From Dactylosporangium vinaceum (GTDB lineage Bacteria; Actinomycetota; Actinomycetes; Mycobacteriales; Micromonosporaceae): 64,000 nucleotides of DNA. Below the pieces are notes generated by a model, which did no database searches, was not told the origin of the DNA, and saw only the letters and a list, made by a program, of their open reading frames with translations. The translations under genes and the position numbers were made by a program. Numbering within the stretch: the stretch's first letter is position 1; each line of letters starts with the position of its first letter. Shown piece by piece: positions 8,703 to 16,458 of the stretch. The DNA lies in contig NZ_CP061913.1 in assembly GCF_019904175.1 (NCBI RefSeq), positions 4,340,001-4,404,000 on the forward strand, in the 5' to 3' direction.

Positions 8703-8815
8703 GGTTTACGCTCATGCCGCCGATGGAGCGCGACGCCCGGCCAGAACCCTTCACCGACGGTAACCGTCCTCGTTGAGGGCGCGACTTCCTGTCATGCCGA
8801 AGGGAGTACGCCTGA
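8703..8815 (-). repeat. Dispersed repeat, copy C (core 8703-8722)
   Basis: It carries the exact 20-bp core GGTTTACGCTCATGCCGCCG and then a diverged right part with GACTTCCTGTCATGCCGAAG followed by CTGATCGTGGA, comparable to the right end of copy B. It sits directly upstream of the minus-strand DUF6896-like gene. Confidence 0.6.
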
Positions 8816-8939
8816 TCGTGGAGCGACTCGGCCAACCCCCTCGGCGAGCCACTCGCGAACCTCCCACCCCTGGCGATGCGATTCACACGCTATCCGGAGT
8901 TATAGATCAGCACGAGGAGTGGCTGGGGGTGTTGCGTTG

Positions 8940-10289
8940 GTGAGCGACCATCGGTGCTATGGCTGGCCGACCGTGAGCGACAACGAGTTGTTCACCCACC
9001 AAGACGGAACCACGGAGCGGCTGAAGTTGCGTTTGCGGCAGCACCGACCCCTTGGATGGGCTGAGCTTGAGACACACGGGACCGTCGCGGGCCTACTCGG
9101 TCAACTCGGCGCGGAACGGCTTCCGCGGCGGTATCCGATCTATTTCAGCGCCAGCGTTCGAGACGCGCTGAACGATGTGTTGAGCCAGTTGGCCCGCCGC
9201 AGCACTTACTTTGACCGGGCATGGATATTACTGAATGCGCGCACCACGAACGCTGCGCCCGCGGCCGGCTTCGTGGCGCTCCTGAGCCTTGCGCAACTGT
9301 GCCAGCTGCCTCCTGATATGGGGAGTGCCACGCTTGTCCTTGACAACGACCGGATCATCGAGACCATAGGCGCCGATGGTGCGTTGCCGGGCGGAACCTT
9401 GGAGTATCAGGGCGCCGAGTATGTCGGCGACGCGGCCTTTCTCGGTCCTCGGGAGGGCGAGCTAGTGCTGGTCGCCACTCCGTCAACGCCGTACTTTGAT
9501 CGGATCCGCACGCGCCACTCCTACTACTGCGTGCTCAACCCGATGCATCGGACGAGGGTCACCACCGACTACGTATCCCTTCGCAACCTTTTTCTCCAGC
9601 AGGACTACCCGAACGTTCACGCAGCTATCCCGCTTCGTACACTCTTCGACTCGCGGGTGCCTGCGGAACGAATCGTTCTGGACTCCACCACGTTGTTCGC
9701 AATCGGACTGCCGCAGGGCGAGCCGGTTGGACTCGCAAACTGCGACGGCACGGCGAATCGGATCAGAAACATACTGTTTGGAAGCCGGCATACCATCGCC
9801 CGGGTCGGACGAACCGCAGTGATCGACATCGAGAAGCCGGTAATCCGGCTCCCTGAAGAGATGCTCGATCTTCTCGGGGTAGCGTCGGGGAACCAGGTAA
9901 TCGTCGAAGCCGTCTCGGTGCAATCGGGACGCAGTAAGGTCGCACGGGCGTCCCTGCGCGCACTGCCGTGGCGTGACCGATCGCCCTTGCTCATAGCCCG
10001 AAGTCAGACAGGCGTGCCAGATAACCAGCAGCTCGTAGGCGACGAGGACTTTCCGCAGATCAGCCTGGACCTAGCGACCCGTGAGCGCCTAGGGATTGTG
10101 CCTGGTTCGGCCGTGTACGTCAGGCCGGCCGTGAGCAGCCTGCTCGCGCGGGAGTTCAGCTCGGTATCATTCATCCTGATCGCAGCCGTCTTTTCGGCTG
10201 CGGCCTTGCAGAGCGCTGCATTGGCGATCGTGTCCGCGTCCATCTATGTACTACTCGCAATGTTCGTTGCTGGTGTTCGTCTTCGTTAA
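8940..10289 (+). CDS. Unknown protein with tandem beta-barrel-like repeats and two C-terminal membrane segments
   Basis: The 449-residue product is not recognised. The N-terminal 270 residues are mixed alpha/beta. Two related segments follow: V-I-R-L-P-E-E-M-L-D-L-L-G-V-A-S-G-N near residue 305 and I-S-L-D-L-A-T-R-E-R-L-G-I-V-P-G-S near 380. Each is followed by a V-x-V strand, resembling the paired halves of AbrB or double-psi barrel folds (inference). The last 45 residues hold two hydrophobic helices, so the barrel would be membrane-tethered. The chosen GTG has GGGGGT nine bases upstream; in-frame GTGs at 8919 and 8973 are alternatives. GC is somewhat lower than its neighbours. Confidence 0.7.
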   Translation: MSDHRCYGWPTVSDNELFTHQDGTTERLKLRLRQHRPLGWAELETHGTVAGLLGQLGAERLPRRYPIYFSASVRDALNDVLSQLARRSTYFDRAWILLNARTTNAAPAAGFVALLSLAQLCQLPPDMGSATLVLDNDRIIETIGADGALPGGTLEYQGAEYVGDAAFLGPREGELVLVATPSTPYFDRIRTRHSYYCVLNPMHRTRVTTDYVSLRNLFLQQDYPNVHAAIPLRTLFDSRVPAERIVLDSTTLFAIGLPQGEPVGLANCDGTANRIRNILFGSRHTIARVGRTAVIDIEKPVIRLPEEMLDLLGVASGNQVIVEAVSVQSGRSKVARASLRALPWRDRSPLLIARSQTGVPDNQQLVGDEDFPQISLDLATRERLGIVPGSAVYVRPAVSSLLAREFSSVSFILIAAVFSAAALQSAALAIVSASIYVLLAMFVAGVRLR

Positions 10290-10606
10290 CTCAGTACTCA
10301 GTGACCCGCCGGCGAGACCAGAAAACCGCTGCCTAGAGCCGTGGTGTCCGCCATCCTCCGTCGTTCGCAATCGGCTCGGAAATGGTTGTGACGCCCGCCT
10401 CTCGATCTTGGTTTACGCTCATGCCGCCGATCGTGCGCGCCGACTTGGCCGGTTCCGTCACGCACGGCAACGGAGGTGCGCGCCGGCCGGTGCGCTCAAC
10501 TGCCGAGATTTTGCGCAAGCACGAAAGAGCTTGTCACCCCGTGTGACGGGCGCGCACGCTGGCCGGTGCGTGACTCTGCCAAATCGCGCGCGTCTCTGAG
10601 ATCCGG
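10290..10606. other. 317-bp region holding repeat copy D
   Basis: No gene is supported. The stretch contains the longest repeat copy (10404 to about 10600) and ends at the weakly supported small reading frame starting at 10607. Confidence 0.5.
10404..10600 (-). repeat. Dispersed repeat, copy D (core 10410-10429)
   Basis: GATCTTGGTTTACGCTCATG, followed by CCGCCGATCGTGCGCG, is shared with copy B almost base for base. After a longer middle, a GACTCTGCCAAATCGCGCGC end matches the right end of copy B. Unlike copies A-C, no minus-strand gene follows directly. Confidence 0.6.
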
Positions 10607-10939
10607 ATGTATACGTTGGCGTCCATGGGGGACGCGCCGTGGAAGGTACGGCAGTACTGCTACTTCTGGCTAGCCAGCGAGGTGATCCCTGCAGGGCGGA
10701 TCACCGAATCCAAACTCCCCATCTACTACCCACCAAACTCCATCACCGTCAGCGACTACATCTACGCACGCGAAAGCTCCAAGCTCCATCTGCTGTCCAA
10801 AACCTCCGGATTGTCCACAGTCGTCGCGGACACCACCTGGCTCGCGAATACCACGGGGATCACCACCGACGGGCAACGGCTCTACGCCGCCGACGACACG
10901 ACAGGTGCGGCCACGATCCGCATCCTCACCGCCCCCTAA
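10607..10939 (+). CDS. Small protein resembling the tail of a beta-propeller; possibly a truncated gene
   Basis: The 110-residue frame contains two strand-rich units, S-D-Y-I-Y-A-R-E-S-S-K-L-H-L-L-S and G-Q-R-L-Y-A-A-D-D-T-T-G-A-A-T-I-R-I-L. Their spacing is that of blades in NHL/SMP-30 or YVTN propellers. With only two blades it is too short to be a complete propeller, so it may be the C-terminal remnant of a larger gene whose front was replaced by repeat copy D. There is no ribosome site before the ATG. A perfect terminator hairpin follows the stop, supporting a genuine gene end. Confidence 0.5.
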   Translation: MYTLASMGDAPWKVRQYCYFWLASEVIPAGRITESKLPIYYPPNSITVSDYIYARESSKLHLLSKTSGLSTVVADTTWLANTTGITTDGQRLYAADDTTGAATIRILTAP

Positions 10940-10946
10940 GTCAAAC

Positions 10947-10978
10947 GGCCTGGGGCGACGAGAGGGCCGCCCCAGGCC
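10947..10978. terminator. Strong hairpin terminator
   Basis: GGCCTGGGGCG (10947-10957) and CGCCCCAGGCC (10968-10978) form a perfect 11-bp stem with a 10-base loop, eight bases after the preceding stop codon. No U-tract follows, as is usual in actinomycetes. Confidence 0.8.
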
Positions 10979-11002
10979 GACACAAACTGTCATAATCCGA
11001 AC

Positions 11003-11536
11003 ATGCTCCTGCTCTTCGACGGCACCGTCCGGATTCAGTACCGGCAGTTCTACGTCGAGAGCCGGGAACCCGGCATCACCGCTGGCAGCGCGATCGACGC
11101 CTACGCCGGACAACGCAACGGCATGTGCGGCGCGGCGACACCGGGCTTTCTATACCTCAACACGGGCAAGAACAGCGGCTATGTCACAGTCCGCGTTGAG
11201 CGGCACGATATCCAGCCGCCGATCGACGATGTCTGGGAGGACATCGTCGAAGTCTCGTTCCACCCTGAAACATCAACCGCCCAACTCATGCAATGGGCAG
11301 CGGAAGAACGGTGGCCGCTGAACCTCGAACAACAGCACTACCGCGTCAGGTACAACGCACACGGCATGGACTTCAGCGACGAAAGCGCCGACGAACCGGA
11401 CGAACACTACCTCCTGCAATTCTGGCCCGCGCCCCCAAGACCTGACCGAATCGTCCGGCAGGAGACGAAGACCGCCGCCCACCTCAACACCGGGCGGATC
11501 TGGTCGCCGAAACCCGGGCGATACGTTGAGCCCTAA
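11003..11536 (+). CDS. Conserved actinobacterial protein of unknown function (ComJ-like pattern)
   Basis: The 177-residue soluble protein shows Q-Y-R-Q-F-Y-V near residue 10, G-Q-R-N-G-M-C-G-A-A-T-P-G-F-L-Y around 36, then W-E-D-I-V-E-V-S-F, R-V-R-Y-N-A-H-G-M-D and L-L-Q-F-W-P-A-P. This pattern recurs in many actinomycete proteins and loosely resembles ComJ, the inhibitor of the Bacillus competence nuclease. That relation is a weak inference. It starts 24 bp after a terminator, so it is transcribed on its own. Confidence 0.75.
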   Translation: MLLLFDGTVRIQYRQFYVESREPGITAGSAIDAYAGQRNGMCGAATPGFLYLNTGKNSGYVTVRVERHDIQPPIDDVWEDIVEVSFHPETSTAQLMQWAAEERWPLNLEQQHYRVRYNAHGMDFSDESADEPDEHYLLQFWPAPPRPDRIVRQETKTAAHLNTGRIWSPKPGRYVEP

Positions 11537-11762
11537 CGTTCGCCGGCGCGGGCCCGAACCGGCCTGCACACCTGCGCCTCCGACCGGCGGCAGGTCCTAT
11601 GTCGCCCTGGCGGACCGGCCGACTACGTCTGCACACCAGCCGCGCTACCACCTCAACCGCGGGACTGAGCTCCTCTGTCAACCGATTGGTGCGGTGTCCG
11701 ATGAGCGGATAGTGATACCTGCCTGAGATGGCGTTGAGATGGTGCTGGTTGAGGCTTCAGGC

Positions 11763-12335
11763 ATGGGGGATTTTCGGCGTCTGCTTGTTGTGCTGGCAGT
11801 GATTCTGGCGGCGTATGCCTCGTTGAGCGGCTGCTACAGGGGGCCGGATCCGGTGCAGTACGCGGCCCTGGCGGTGGTCGATGGTAAGGCGACTGCGGTG
11901 GTAGCGCTGTGCGGGCGGTCCACATCGCATCTCAGCGTCTTCCAGGATGACAACAACTCCGCGGACACCGAGTTTCGCTATTGGGCCGTCACGGTCACGG
12001 TGCCTTCGCCGGCTCAGGCGGTCGACGTCGAATTGCTCGGCGCGGAACGGGCGGGCTGGCTGATCACCTCGGGGCATGACGACTCTCCCGGGCCGACCGG
12101 ACTGCACAGCCGGGTGCTGGGATCGTTCGATCCCGGTCACCATTACACGCTCAACGCGTCGAAAGGCGGCCCCGAGGGGACGAGCGCCCCCATGGTCAGC
12201 TTCACCACCGAGGATTTCGCCCGGATCGGGGAAGGTCAAGTGCTGGCGCCGATCGACTACCACAAGTTGGATGTCGTCTCTCGCGAGTCCTTCGTCAAGG
12301 GGGCCTGCGCCAAGAAGGGCCCGGGGGCCGGCTAG
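11763..12335 (+). CDS. Predicted lipoprotein of unknown function
   Basis: The 190-residue protein starts MGDFRRLLVVLAVILAAYAS and then LSGC, a basic-hydrophobic signal peptide ending in a good lipobox (L-S-G-C, Cys near 24), so it should be anchored outside the membrane. The mature part is strand-rich with no known motif. An upstream in-frame ATG at 11739 would add eight residues before the signal; 11763 fits a signal peptide better. No linked genes are visible. Confidence 0.75.
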   Translation: MGDFRRLLVVLAVILAAYASLSGCYRGPDPVQYAALAVVDGKATAVVALCGRSTSHLSVFQDDNNSADTEFRYWAVTVTVPSPAQAVDVELLGAERAGWLITSGHDDSPGPTGLHSRVLGSFDPGHHYTLNASKGGPEGTSAPMVSFTTEDFARIGEGQVLAPIDYHKLDVVSRESFVKGACAKKGPGAG

Positions 12336-12381
12336 CGCAAACTCTCCAGGTCACCTGGGGCGGCCGGGTTCACCTACCGTC

Positions 12382-12407
12382 GATCTTGGCAGACGCTCAT
12401 GGCCGAT
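12382..12407 (-). repeat. Diverged dispersed repeat, copy E
   Basis: GATCTTGGCAGACGCTCATGGCCGAT matches GATCTTGGTTTACGCTCATGCCGCCGAT of copy D with three substitutions and a two-base deletion. Confidence 0.45.
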
Positions 12408-12447
12408 ACGGACACTCAGCTGTCAGCCGGGCGCATCACGGTTGCTC

Positions 12448-12765
12448 TCAGAGCGTGTCGTCGACTGCCAGGCCGAGGAACCAGCCGGAGCTGAAGCCGA
12501 GGATCACAACGATCGCGAAGGCCGTCGCAACGTTGGACCAGAGCTTCGCGCGCTCCGGCCGGCGCTGGACGAACGTGTACACCGCTGCCGCGGTCGCCAG
12601 GCCCGCGGCCGCGTAGGTCGCCACGACCAGCGCGAGCACCCAGCCGGTGCGCGCCACCACCACGCGGCCCGACACATCGACCGCGTGGATCTCGAACATT
12701 GCGACGCCACACACGAACACAGCGATCAACGCGCGCATGCGGTGCACCAGCAGTGGATTGTCCAC
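12448..12765 (-). CDS. Small three-helix membrane protein
   Basis: The 105-residue product from a GTG start contains three hydrophobic segments (about residues 9-28, 36-60 and 76-98) joined by short charged loops. No family is recognised. An open extension to 12816 exists but lacks coding character and would overlap the upstream gene. It lies 22 bp downstream of the next minus-strand membrane gene and is probably co-transcribed with it. Confidence 0.65.
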   Translation of the reverse strand: MDNPLLVHRMRALIAVFVCGVAMFEIHAVDVSGRVVVARTGWVLALVVATYAAAGLATAAAVYTFVQRRPERAKLWSNVATAFAIVVILGFSSGWFLGLAVDDTL

Positions 12766-12787
12766 GCCTCGACCGTACCGACCGACG

Positions 12788-13615
12788 TCAATCAGTGAAG
12801 ACCGCCGCCTTGGCAAGCAGGAGCGATCGCAGACGTCTGCTCATGCCTTCGACCAGGCGCGACGGTTCGCCCGGCGCCCTGATCAGGTGCGCGGATTTGC
12901 CGCCGTTGGTGCGCGGCGGCCCAGCAGCATCAAGATCCGAGCGTCGTGAATCGGCGCGGTGGGCGGGCACGTCAGGGCGGTTCGGCGGGCTTCGTTGCGC
13001 GCCATCGCCCGGGTGGTGCGCAGGTCTCCGGACACGAACGAACACGACGATGTTGGCGGCGGCCAGTGTCAGCACCGTGCCCAGCGTCAGCCAGAAGCCG
13101 ATGCCGGTGTGGATCACCTCGCCGACCCGGCTGTCCAGGTTCTTGCCTTCCACCGAAGGCAGATACGTGCCGTAGTGCAGGAAGTTCTGGGTGATCACGG
13201 TGCATTGCTGCACCGTGAAGTACGCGGTGGTGGCCAGGAGTGCACCACCGGCACCTGCCACCGCCACGGCTACCGCAGCGGCTACGCGGACCCGCCGGAC
13301 CAACGCCGGCGTGACGCCGGCCAGGAGCACCACGGCGGTGAACAGTGCCAGAACCTGCGTGCTGCGAGGCATCCGGACGAGCAAATCGGCGCGGGACTGC
13401 TGATCCGGTGAGAGCGCCAGGCCACCGGTCGCGTCGAGGTGCTCATGCGCGGCGGCCAGGTCTGAGCCCGTCAAGGACAGGGTCAGCCGGCCCGCCGCCG
13501 TTCCCGAGTCGGCGGGCACATCACATGATGCCGTCACGAACGGCAGGATGAGGAACAGCAGCACGGCCAGCAGGAAGCCGGCCGGCGTGATCCGTCGCGT
13601 CACCGTGGTCACCAT
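12788..13615 (-). CDS. Four-helix membrane protein with repeat-derived C terminus
   Basis: The 275-residue protein begins with a basic N terminus and hydrophobic segments at about 11-30, 86-105, 110-130 and 172-193, with a 55-residue extracytoplasmic loop after the first. A loop cysteine pair region is present (C31, C137). The tail after about residue 200 is polar and Arg/Pro-rich. Part of it (PPRTNGGKSAHLIRAPGEP) is the translation of a diverged copy of the dispersed repeat at 12881-12920. Function is unknown. Confidence 0.7.
   Translation of the reverse strand: MVTTVTRRITPAGFLLAVLLFLILPFVTASCDVPADSGTAAGRLTLSLTGSDLAAAHEHLDATGGLALSPDQQSRADLLVRMPRSTQVLALFTAVVLLAGVTPALVRRVRVAAAVAVAVAGAGGALLATTAYFTVQQCTVITQNFLHYGTYLPSVEGKNLDSRVGEVIHTGIGFWLTLGTVLTLAAANIVVFVRVRRPAHHPGDGAQRSPPNRPDVPAHRADSRRSDLDAAGPPRTNGGKSAHLIRAPGEPSRLVEGMSRRLRSLLLAKAAVFTD
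12881..12920 (-). repeat. Diverged dispersed repeat, copy F, inside the 3' end of a gene
   Basis: GATCAGGTGCGCGGATTTGC followed by CGCCGTTGGTGCGCGGCGGC aligns with copy B (GATCTTGGTTTACGCTCATG then CCGCCGTTCGTGCGCGGC). On the minus strand it encodes RTNGG as copy B does. Confidence 0.4.
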
Positions 13616-13837
13616 GCATGCACCCTACTCACCTCCATCTATGCCATGGTCATCCCGGCGCGGCCGATTCCGCACGCACTCGAACCGCCCAACGTCCGAT
13701 CATGCCGCTGTGAGCTCCCGGCGCAGGCTAACGATCATCACCAACGGTAAGCGGGCTTGCCGTACCGGACTTCCGGTCATGGTCGATGCCCGGAAACGTG
13801 ATCAAGGCTCGGGCCATGCCCGCCGTACGATGCCGAC

Positions 13838-14539
13838 ATGACGGTGTACGACATCGCCGCACGGTTGCCGCCCATGGACGTATTGCAGCAGCGGTGCAAG
13901 GCGCTCGCGATGCTTGACGCGATCGTTGGAGGCGATTACTACACTTATGACCGCACCCGGGGAGCGGACGAGGTGGCCTCGATGCGCAGTGGCGGCGGAG
14001 ACGAGTACGACATCGTCTTCACCGCCGATGGTGTCTTCATCCGTGGCGTCTACCACGAGTCGCCGATGTTCAAGTACACAGACGGGCGGCTGTGGCCCGG
14101 CTTGCTCGACGGCCTTCCCGAGGAGTTTCGGCCCCGGGTGTCCGAGCCCGCCTTCAGCCTGTATGGCTGGCTCAACGCCAGCTTCGTCCTGTGGCGGCGC
14201 GCCGGCGACGAGCGATGGCACGCCGGAGATGACATCGACTTCTCGCCTGCCGATGACGAAGAGGTGGACCCGGACGGCTCCTGGCTGCTCGACATCCTCT
14301 TCGACGACATGGCGGATAGGTACTGCGAGTTCGCCCAGGAGGTGCACGAGGTGGTTCTGCCCCTCTCCGCGGCCGGGCACATCGTCGAGTTCCGGCCGCT
14401 GACCGATGCGGTGATTCGTGCGCTCAATCCGGAGGCCGAACCGGCTCACGTCCGGGCGGACGCCGGGAGATTCGGGTACCCACTGGCAGCAGCTGCCGGC
14501 TCCGATGAAGCACATGAGGAGGGCTCGCCGAGCTTCTAG
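13838..14539 (+). CDS. Conserved actinobacterial protein of unknown function
   Basis: The 233-residue acidic soluble protein has recognisable conserved stretches: A-A-R-L-P near residue 7, R-C-K-A-L-A-M-L-D-A-I, E-V-A-S-M-R-S-G-G-G-D-E-Y-D-I-V-F-T-A-D-G around 45, and G-V-Y-H-E-S-P-M. Proteins with this layout are widespread and often multi-copy in Micromonosporaceae and Streptomyces. None has a known function as far as I can tell. The ATG is preceded by weak purines. It is a single transcription unit. Confidence 0.75.
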   Translation: MTVYDIAARLPPMDVLQQRCKALAMLDAIVGGDYYTYDRTRGADEVASMRSGGGDEYDIVFTADGVFIRGVYHESPMFKYTDGRLWPGLLDGLPEEFRPRVSEPAFSLYGWLNASFVLWRRAGDERWHAGDDIDFSPADDEEVDPDGSWLLDILFDDMADRYCEFAQEVHEVVLPLSAAGHIVEFRPLTDAVIRALNPEAEPAHVRADAGRFGYPLAAAAGSDEAHEEGSPSF

Positions 14540-14825
14540 ACGCGCTTGTGTACCGCGATGAATCCGTCACAGAAAGCGATAAGGGTATGGCCGGCCCTGC
14601 TCGCGGACAAGCCGCAAGACGCCGCTCGTCACGCGCCGACGAGGATGAAGCGCAAGATCATTTCCGCCGCCAGCGACCGGGCCTATTGCGGAGAGTTACT
14701 GCCTGTGTCGCCTCAGGCCCACGCTGTCGCAGCTCGGCGACCCGTACCACGTTGGCTCGCCTACCTGGTTCCTTGCCGGTCTAGCGGGACCCTACGGCGT
14801 TGCGGTGGGGTGGGAGTATCGGGCT

Positions 14826-15320
14826 GTGTGGTTGAATCGGCCGTTCACGGTCCGTGATGCGCTCGCGGCGGTGGCGATCTTCTGGACCGTCGGGGCGTGT
14901 CTGCTGGTGGCGGCATGGCGCAGCGGTGTCGCGGAGGACCGAGCCCACCGTGCGCCGACCTGCTCCGAAGGGCAGGCGTTCAAGCCTGTCGAGTGTCAGA
15001 TCACGATCGACGGCACGATGACCGGGCTGACCCACGATCGGGCGGAGATGGACGTCGGCGGGCGCCGCGCCACCGCGAGGGTCACGCTTTCCGGTGAGAT
15101 CTCGGATGTGCGGGGCGTCCCAGTGCGGGTGACCTTGTACCGGGGCAAGGTCATCCATATCGAGGGACAGCGTCTGAAGATCGACACGGACGACGCGCCG
15201 GCTAGCAGCCACACGGCCCTCCGCAACATCGGTATGTTCTTCATCGTCGGCGGTGCCGTCTTGGCGGGGGTAAACCTGCTGTTGGGATCAATCCGCAGGC
15301 GATGGGCCGCGGCGCGTTGA
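14826..15320 (+). CDS. Two-helix membrane protein of unknown function
   Basis: About 164 residues: a hydrophobic helix near residues 13-33, a strand-rich extracytoplasmic domain of some 95 residues, a second helix near 137-157 and a basic C-terminal tail. The GTG at 14826 follows a GGGAG at 12-base distance; a GTG at 14805 is in frame. Topology suggests a single external domain held by two helices. No family is recognised. Confidence 0.65.
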   Translation: MWLNRPFTVRDALAAVAIFWTVGACLLVAAWRSGVAEDRAHRAPTCSEGQAFKPVECQITIDGTMTGLTHDRAEMDVGGRRATARVTLSGEISDVRGVPVRVTLYRGKVIHIEGQRLKIDTDDAPASSHTALRNIGMFFIVGGAVLAGVNLLLGSIRRRWAAAR

Positions 15321-15552
15321 CCCAGTCGGCGGCTGCGCCTCGGCTCGTCGGCGTCGGGCTCCTCCTCGAGGGTCATCGGCCAGACTCCGTCGCCGGTGCG
15401 CGGCACATCGATCGCAGCGTCGTCCAGGCCTGCATGTGCCGGCCCACCGATGGTGACGGACCGCAACTGTGCTCCGTCCACCCGACGGCCGAGCCCGACC
15501 CGGATCCCTGCCGGTACACGCCGACGGCCCCCGGCCGACCGTCACCACGAGG

Positions 15553-16224
15553 TCACCGCTTGCCACCGGGCGACCGGGAGGAGGGTTTCCTAATCCAGGG
15601 TTCATCCGGCCCGGCCCGGTAGGCGCTCGCGCCCGGCTCGAGGTCGAGCACGTCAAGCAACGTACGGTCCCGCTCGGCGGCGTGGTGCAGATGACTGAGC
15701 TTGCCCGTGGCGGGGGCGGCATCGCTCGCGCCGATGAGCTGCCAGAGTCCGTCGTCGGCGTCGTGACCGACATACAAGATCGGCTCTGTCCGTGCGAATA
15801 CCTCACCGGTCTGCATGCTGGTCGTGCCCAGCAGCCAGTGCTTCATCCACCACGCGCGGCGGTCGCGCTCCATGACGCGGTCCACCACCCACCAGATGAA
15901 CGCCAGGTCCTCGTGCGCGCGGGCCTCGACCGCGGTCAGGTCGGGACCACCCTCGGGCACGCGCTCGAACGGCTCGTCCACGAGCGAGCAGGCGTAACTG
16001 TCCCCGTTGTCGAAGACGACGGCGTGGAAGGTGCCACCGCCCGGATTCCCGGCCCCGATCCCCACCGTGAGCTGTGCGACATGATGCTGCGAACCGGTCG
16101 TCCAGCCGAACGCATACGACGCGAGCTCACCGTGCGGCCCGACGAACTCGCCGAAGGCGCGCCGCTGCGTATCCGTCCCGACCTGCTGCTCGGTCAGCCT
16201 GCCCTCGATCACCTTCAGGTCCAC
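15553..16224 (-). CDS. Conserved hypothetical protein, two-part soluble protein
   Basis: The 223-residue product from a GTG start has an N-terminal alpha/beta part and a central helix-rich stretch with F-I-W-W-V-V-D-R-V-M. The C-terminal part carries E-P-I-L-Y-V-G-H-D-A-D-D-G-L-W-Q-L-I and ends in L-D-L-E-P-G-A-S-A-Y-R. The end part resembles DUF2185-like regulatory domains of immunity-type proteins (tentative). Single transcription unit. Confidence 0.65.
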   Translation of the reverse strand: MDLKVIEGRLTEQQVGTDTQRRAFGEFVGPHGELASYAFGWTTGSQHHVAQLTVGIGAGNPGGGTFHAVVFDNGDSYACSLVDEPFERVPEGGPDLTAVEARAHEDLAFIWWVVDRVMERDRRAWWMKHWLLGTTSMQTGEVFARTEPILYVGHDADDGLWQLIGASDAAPATGKLSHLHHAAERDRTLLDVLDLEPGASAYRAGPDEPWIRKPSSRSPGGKR

Positions 16225-16458
16225 GCGGCCAACCTACAACAGCGCCCAACGCCAGGCCGTCAACGTCCGCATCTGGCGCCGATCGTGCGTGTCGACGCGC
16301 GGCTCAAGATTACGACGGTTCAATGTGGGCGGTGATCATGCCAGTCTCCCGAACCCGGCGCGCACGGATCTCCGGAAACGCCAGCACATCAACAGCCGCG
16401 GCGTCGGCCTGCTCGGCGGAACCGTGGAGTAAGGACGCGGGGCCGGGCTTTGCCGGTG
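16225..16458. other. Intergenic region with a possible gene tail
   Basis: A minus-strand frame over about 16316-16441 reads like the end of a protein (S-L-L-H-G-S-A-E-Q-A-D ... V-R-E-T-G-M-I-T-A-H-I-E-P-S, stop). It has no start and begins inside the regulator gene in another frame. It may be a remnant. Confidence 0.3.

Noticed and set aside
14996-15481. 161-codon minus-strand frame opposite the two-helix membrane gene
   Set aside because: Its first 55 residues look protein-like, but the rest is antisense to a better supported gene and there is no ribosome site.
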